Assembly (NCBI GenBank): GCA_030268105.1
Contig: BSDZ01000078.1
Location: 2,903,001 to 2,967,000, forward strand
Direction: 5' to 3'
From: Volvox africanus
Lineage: Eukaryota; Chlorophyta; Chlorophyceae; Chlamydomonadales; Volvocaceae
DNA length: 64,000 nt
Below, piece after piece: positions 57,341 to 64,000 of this stretch. The first letter of the stretch is position 1. Every line of letters begins with the position of its first letter. The position numbers and the translations under genes were made by a program. The notes under the pieces were generated by a model. That model worked only from the letters and a program-made list of their open reading frames with translations. It searched no databases and was not told the origin of the DNA.

Positions 57341-57870
57341 GGACATGTTGGTCCTGGGAGACATACATATCATTCATTCCAAGCTTCAAAAATTACGAAT
57401 CACGTTAAACAGACGGCCCCCATCCACGCAACGGAGCTGTTAAGCCATAGAGCGACATTCGCTGGCATAGCGAATCGCAGGTACATACGTACACCTGCCT
57501 GGTGTATTACGTAGGTCGCACCATTTCATGACGCCACACCGCACCCCACCACATACAGTATTGGAACATGTCACCCCTAGCTAGCTACCTTAAAAACGCG
57601 AATCACCTCGCTCCGGAGAATTTCCATCACCGCAGCCTTTTGCTTCAGTAGTTTTCTGTGGGCAACATGTCACGATGCGGCGCCCCAAGCAACCCTTCAA
57701 TAAGAGTTAGCGGAGACGGGAGCGGAAATGAAACGGGCGGAAACAAGAATGTGTGAGCTACGTCTGCCAGAGCTACCCAATAGCGACATTTATTACGCAA
57801 GTCGCCGAGTTTCCAGGTATGTATCTATGCATATATGGCGACACGTCATGAGGCTGTGCCAGTGGGCCTC

Positions 57871-59655
57871 TTATCTCATACGGTGCCGTGCATGGCCGCC
57901 ATCACCAGCCACCAGCCACAGCCACGGCTGATACGTCGATCCCTGCGTCCAGAACGCTGCCGCTTCCGGCAGCATACACAGCGCGTGGGCTCTGGCCCCG
58001 CATGACTCCGCCGTCAGCAGCGCCTGCTTGCCAAGGTAGATGGGACAGAAGATGCCCCCAATCACGGTGCCGCTGTACCAGCAGTCGAGGCCCTGGATAA
58101 GCACAGCTGCTGAAGCGCGACTGAGCATATACAGGAAGCAGGGCGGGGAGGGGGACGAAATGGAAGGGAATGAAGGAACGGAAGAGAGCGGGTGGGGCAG
58201 ACGGGAAGGGGTCAAGGGGAAGGTGAGTGGCGCACGTGCGTGATGGGTGCACGAGGGAGCCCTGACCCTTCAACCTGGCATGCGGGGGTGGGATCACACC
58301 CGGACGCGGGCGTTGATCCTGGGAATGCATCTATCGATAGGTAGAGAGGGCCATCTAAGAGAGGGCTGAGAAGCTGTCCCTTCGTGCATGCTCCTGGAAG
58401 GAGCTGGAAGAGTATTGGATGGAGGAGTGCACAGACGCGAGGGGAAGAAGAGGAACCGATAGTCGACGCGGGGAGTGTAGGATTGATAAGCACTGACATA
58501 AGCCCCTCACGCATACGTAACGCAGTTCCATCAGGCGGCATCGGGCGGTTTACTGGCAACTAGAAGCAAGATGGGTACAGCAGGGCACGCAAAACTAGAT
58601 GTATAGGTGCATTACCCATGTATTGAGTGGGGGGCGCCACGTGTATTCTGATTATTGTAAAAACAATATAATGTATAAATTACATTATTTAATTATAATA
58701 TATTAATATAATGTATAACTTAATAATATAATATGTATAGTAAAAAATACTAAAAAAATATGTATATAATATGTAATAATATGTATACTGGCAACTAAAA
58801 ATATAATATATATATAATATGTAATATATATATATATATATATATAATATGTAATAAATAATATAATATTATATAATATATAATATATATTACTTAATAT
58901 GTAATATGTAATATATATTATATATTATATGTTATATATTATTATATATTTTATGTGTGTTTGTGTACTCGCCGCCGCCGCCGCCCTGATGCTGCAAACG
59001 ATGACTGGTGTATGAACGCACCTCAGCCAGGCATTTCGTGTTGTAGACAGTGCCCTCAAAGTCGCAGACGGGGCCCTCATCCGACGATAATGAGGGATAT
59101 TACTATTTTGATGCTGGCTGCAAACGTCGTCGCAATCCCAGGCGTAAGCACCTGCTAGGCGCGTGGGTGGGGCGGTGGGCGGGGATCGTTTCAACAAACC
59201 AGCCATTAGCAGGTCCTCCCGGCCCTTCCTCCCATTTGGCATTCCATCCCTACCTCCTCCCATTGGCAGTGACTCACCGTCGGTCCCCACGCCGCCACTA
59301 GCGCCACCGCCAGCAGTGCCACCAGTGCTGTGCTACTGCCCTTACTCGTACTCCGACTCCGAATTCGAATCCAGCAGGGGAAGGACGACCAGCCTCCGCC
59401 GCCTCCATCTCCGCCGCCTCCATCTCCGCCGCCTCCATCTCCGCCGCCTCCATCTCCGCCGCCTCCATCTCCGCCGCCTCCATCTCCGCCGCCTCCGCCT
59501 CCGTTGCCTCCGCCTCCGCCGCCTCCATCTCCGCCGCCTCCGCCTCCGCCGCCTCCGCCTCCGTTGCTTCCGCCTCCACTGCGGTCGCCTCCGCCGCCTT
59601 CGCCTCCGCCACCGCAATGGCGGCGGCGACGACAGTATTCAGCCGTGAAAAGCAT
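57871..59655 (-). pseudogene. Decayed Kazal/lectin-like gene, unit 3
   Basis: Segments 59655-59278, 59151-59022 and 58120-57871 match units 1-2 and carry the same frame offsets. Confidence 0.7.
58640..58954. repeat. (TA)-rich tract, unit 3
   Basis: Longest of the three tracts, with one TATGTATA variant. Confidence 0.95.
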
Positions 59656-61501
59656 GGGGACTAATATTGCTAGGTTTATTGCTGCAAGTTTATTATATGC
59701 GTTTGGCGTCCAGTCCGCAAATTTCCTGATGTTCCGGCGTGCGGCCCTTACCCGGCCGGGTCCCGCATGCACACACAGGAAGAAATGGCTGGAGGAGTCT
59801 GCAGATGAATTATCACATCCGCGGCGCACAGATTAGATAGCGAACAGACGACTTTGATGAGGAGCAGCTAAACCCGCTTATTTATTGACGAGGAGTCCTC
59901 GGTGAACGGTAATGATGATGATGCTGGCGATGGTGATGATGGATTGGCGCGATCTAGGTATCGCACGCATGTACAGATGAAAGGCGCGCACGAACCCGTC
60001 AAAGTACGCAACTGCGTCGCTCGTCTCGTGCTGCTCCTTTCACCGTTACATATGCCGTTTCTTGGTTGATCCAATTTTGATTTCGTCATCAGGCGGCAGC
60101 AACGACAGGCGGATACATGGAGGGAGGGACTTGCGCGTAGATGGATTGATGCACGCACGGCGGTTCGTTGCTTGCTCGGTCGTAAGGACAATGGCTTTCT
60201 AGGACAGGGCCATGCACGGACGGACATGCATGCAACGAGCTGCGGCTGCTGAGGACCTACCTGGCCCCCAACCATGACTGGCGAGGAGGACGACGACGCC
60301 GACGCCGACGACAACAGCAACGGCGGCGGCGGCGGAACGCGAGTTGTTAATTTCGGGTAAGCAAATAGGTAGGTCGGATATCTACTTACGTTACCTACTT
60401 GGTGCCTCCTTCGTTCGCTGTCGAATATGCTTGGAAGAAACTCCAAATGATAAACATGCCCACGGCGTGCTTGTGTATGTGCCATATATGGCACGTTCGT
60501 ATGAGTCGGTCTAAAGCTATCTGCACGCCGCATAATAATGTAGATAGCTGACATGTGTGTATATATGTATTAAGGACATGCATACATTGTATGAGATTAC
60601 GTGATAGCGTAAGGAAAGGGAGCGTCGAGACAGAACAGAACATATCTATCTATCTGTCGTCATCGGCATGCTGAAGCAGATGGATAGATGAGATCGACGG
60701 ATACAGAAATAGACAAATAGACAAACAATCGCGCGGGCATCACCTTGGGAATGATTGATCGCAAATATGTGCTTGTTTATCATACATGTAAGCATTATTA
60801 GAAGGGTGAATTGGGTGCATGTGGACGTCCGTTTAGCTATGTTATTTTAAAGTTTTTATTTTAAAGTCTTTCTTACATACGTATAGCTCTCGTCCCTGAT
60901 GACACCTGGCTTAAGCAAACCGTACTACATAAGCGGTAGACGGCGGTCTTCACGGTAAGGTCCCCACAGAATATTTGATCGTAATCATCTTTATTTGGTC
61001 TGGTTATAACTGCAGCTTATTGTGAACTACCCTTTTTGAAATATCCATAGCCTTATTGATTTATCTGTCATTTCATTATTAGTAGTCGTTACGACAAGCA
61101 AACCCAGACATTGTCAACAAGACAGAAGTATGTGCGTATTTGTGAGGTTATTTGTCCTCTCGCCCCATGCCTTCACTTGGAGGATGGAAAGATGCATCCC
61201 GATGGACTGTTAGGAGCAAAGGTCATCATGAGCACGATGCACTTCCGAGCGGTTCATTCAATGGATGGGAGGAGGGTTCGACAGAAATGGATTACAAGAA
61301 GTCATCAGACACACATATATGGCATGTGGGGGGTGACATGGTGTGTCGCATCATGTATTGCTACGTAGCTCAGTATTTATGTGCATGTCTCGATAGACAG
61401 CCGCCATGTCTTTTGGATCAGGAAGCAGACATGTATATGAATTTGCCTGGCTGGCGTAATGATGGCATATAGCCATATGGTCCTGCCTGTGGAATAACGC
61501 C

Positions 61502-62371
61502 GTTCTGTTTCACATGCCTTTTGTAACAAGGTATCTTATGTTTATCGTTCCCTTTCTCCTCACTCGAGTGCTAAGATAGTTCCCTTGGCATTGCTTTGCA
61601 TTGGCATGTCTGCCCTCAAAACATGTAGCAGCGAATGATGAATGCGAAAAAACAAAAGAATGGAGGAATCGAGCGGGGGACTAATGGAAAGCAATAGGTA
61701 TGGACATATTTTGGGCAAGTGAAGTTTTATGGTGTGGTAAACCTGCCCGTTCGGCCCATGACAGTATTGCGATATTCTTTTATCACATTTTTAACTCGCC
61801 ACCTCCATTAATGATGGGAAGTTTATTTCTTCCGAAAGGCGTTGCATGCTGTATGCTCGGACGAAAGCAGAAGATCTGTTGCTCTGGTCCTGACCCACCA
61901 GCCAGCCACCAGCGTTCCCATAATTTCTCACTTGTTTGGTCAGCCTCGCACTCACAACTCCGGAGTACGGGATCCTGGGTACAGGATTCTGAACCCTCCG
62001 AGCATACAGAACCCAACGCCTTTTGGAAGGAATACGCTCCCCATCACTAATCTAGGTGTCGGTTTCATATATATGCTAAATATTGAGGTAATTCAATTGA
62101 TCCACAGCAGTATGGGGCGATCGGGCAGGTTTTTGTCGCAAAACTCAATTTGTCCAATCTATGTCTAGACGTATTATGCCTTCATCTAGTATCCTGCTCG
62201 ATTCCTCCATTTCTTTGTTTTCTCGCATCATCATTCGCTGCTATATGTTTTGAGGGCAGACATCCCAATGCAAAGCAATGCCAAGGGAACTATCTTAGCA
62301 CTCGAGTGAGGAGAAAGGGAATGATAAACATAAGATACCTTGTTACAAAAGGCATGTGGAAACAGAAGAAC
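61502..62371. repeat. Inverted-repeat element in unit 4
   Basis: Positional copy of 40314-41183. Confidence 0.75.
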
Positions 62372-63510
62372 TTAGTAATATAAAAGAAGTTACGCTAAAT
62401 TGTTATAAGTTGTGGTAATACCGGAAATCATACCTTGAAAGCAAGGCCCGTACGCGTTACTCCCCTGCTGGGCAGCACTTGCGGCTTTGACCCAATTGCA
62501 GTCAATATCCAACAAAGAAAGCTCAAATGGACTCACAAGCTGCTCCCCGCTCCCTTCCGTCCAGCGATGGCTGCCCTTCCGACTACATTTCCATCATATG
62601 TTGTGTATCAGGGTGAAGACATATTATTTTGCCTAGCGCAATGATGCATGGCACGTAGAGAGCGAGGGCTCTTGGCCACGCACGGCCCTCACTCCCGGCA
62701 AGTCCTTCCGTTTCTGCCTTGCTTGTACCAAGCTCGTGTTTATTTTTATTCCCTTCCTTCTGACTCGACCGCTAAGATTCCTATCTTGGGCTTGAATTGG
62801 CCAAGGTTCGAGGAGTCCTAGTAGCCAATCATGATGAGGAAAATGACAGGTATGTGGAGGAATCGAGCAGGAGACTAGCAATGTGGCGTGTAACTTTGCA
62901 AAATTGTAGGCATATATTGGACAAGTAGGTTCAGTTTGTTCTCTTGATAAACCTGCCCGGTCGGCCCATGCTGAATTTGCAACTAAAGCTCAATAATATA
63001 GTCATTCCTTGCCGAAAATCGCTGCGCTACGCTACTTCAACCACGTGCATAATCCTTAACCTAAATATAAAAACTGCCAGACCAGCAGACCACGCAGCAG
63101 ACCAGCAATCCAAGCTGGCTTACATGCCACATACGCGGGCCAGCCGTCCTTACGACATGGGGATAGGATTACACAGCGCGCAGCTTCCCTCATTATTTTG
63201 GATTTTACAGCCAAACTGCAGAAGGCGACAGAGCGCCCGCCGGTTGATTTCACCCCACTCATCCCTCGTTGAGTAGGAATGAGGATGGGAACCCTGTCGG
63301 AGGGATGGGATTAGCCACCGGCCCGAAGATGGGGGATGGGGGACGGTCGCCCCTGCCAAGGATAGGAGGATGGCTGACCAGTACCCACCCTCAGGATTGG
63401 GGGATGGGACCCCCTTTGCAACCCTCCTGTCGTTGGAGCTCTCCCGACTCGCATTTTCGCGCGTGCACAATCCATCCTCCAGGTGCTTGACCGCATCTGA
63501 GGCCCGTTGA

Positions 63511-63538
63511 TACCCTCTACCCTCTACCCTCTACCCTC
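63511..63538. repeat. Telomere-like (TACCCTC)4 in unit 4
   Basis: Same four heptamers as in units 1-3. Confidence 0.9.
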
Positions 63539-64000
63539 TATATCCATCTAATCATGCATGCATGGTAGGTTGGCCACTGCCCTACTGCTCTTTGCAATGC
63601 CGCGATGATGGACTTTGCTGCTGCTGCCAATACATGTTATTAAGGCTTTGTGACTGAATGAGTTGCATGATCCTAGTTATTACGAGGTCGTCATAAGAAC
63701 TCTCCGTACATATAGAGGCGAGGTGCTGTCCGGTTTCTATTCGATCTCTCTTTGCAGATGCCTCGTCTAATATCTTACTAGCCATTTGAAGTCAGACCAC
63801 GGGCATACGTTGTCTCCTTATTCGCTAAGCTCGGATTACACGAAGTCTTATGCAAGGCTACCAAAATTGAGCGAGAGCCGGCCTTACGTACAGTAGTGAC
63901 AGTAATAAAGGTCTAACGCATCGCACTGTAGGTTCTCTTTTCCCAAAACAAGCCACCCAAGAAGTATACATGACCGTACATGACATACATACCTTAATAT

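Larger units (their letters stand above)
54040..61105. repeat. Tandem array, unit 3 (7066 bp)
   Basis: As units 1-2, with point differences: C to T at about 57405 (creating a stop in an open frame), G to A at about 58264, and a longer and slightly altered (TA) tract. Confidence 0.97.
61106..64000. repeat. Tandem array, unit 4 (partial, runs off the window)
   Basis: Matches the first ~2.9 kb of unit 1 and is cut by the window edge before the GC island. It includes the inverted-repeat element and the telomere-like run. Confidence 0.97.

Overview
The window looks like nuclear DNA of a volvocine-type green alga (Chlamydomonas/Volvox lineage). The reasons are GC-rich exons with short GT..AG introns, hydroxyproline-rich (SPPPP / PPPPTDPLVS) linkers fused to C-type-lectin-like domains, copia and chromovirus retrotransposons, and many (GTAC)n, (CGG)n, (GGA)n and (TA)n tracts. 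The lineage call is an inference; no rRNA or marker gene is present. No rRNA, tRNA or CRISPR array was found.

Region 1 (1-25472) is a nest of transposable elements. A copia element on the minus strand (copy A, 78-12607) is broken by a complete Ty3/gypsy chromovirus (3095-10881, plus strand, 5-bp target duplication CAGTG). A second copia (copy B, 18159-22901, minus strand) is intact: identical LTRs, target duplication GGCCC, and one 1352-codon polyprotein. Between them lie a 1.24-kb inverted repeat of decayed copia sequence (12608-13842 / 15773-17049), further LTR copies and a truncated third copia. Three AT-rich stretches with bacterial-looking reading-frame remnants (1-77, 14749-15068, 17575-18158) sit beside these LTRs. 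To the right, a diverged copia LTR (23469-25472) is split by a 1757-bp CACTA-like DNA transposon. The copia copies carry a primer-binding site that matches the anticodon arm of initiator tRNA-Met, as in Drosophila copia.

Region 2 (25473-39917) holds two tandem paralogous multi-exon genes on the minus strand. Gene 1 (34591-27596, five exons, 1672 codons) reads through cleanly as hydrophobic N-terminal segment, Kazal-like domain, about 1240-residue proline-rich wall-type linker, C-type-lectin-like domain and glutamine-rich tail. Gene 2 (39661-37775) keeps the same exon 3-5 structure and splice phases but has no adjacent exons 1-2.

Region 3 (39918-64000) is a head-to-tail tandem array of a 7.06-kb unit: three full copies and the start of a fourth, differing by a few substitutions and (TA)n length. 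Each full unit carries decayed minus-strand exons of the same gene family (hydrophobic exon, Kazal exon, lectin C-half exon), each with a one-base offset relative to gene 1. Each also has a roughly 240-bp almost purely G+C island, a 300-bp (TA)-rich tract, a telomere-like (TACCCTC)4 run and an inverted-repeat element. The array lies where the missing 5' exons of gene 2 would be expected, so it probably arose by duplicating the 5' side of a family member.
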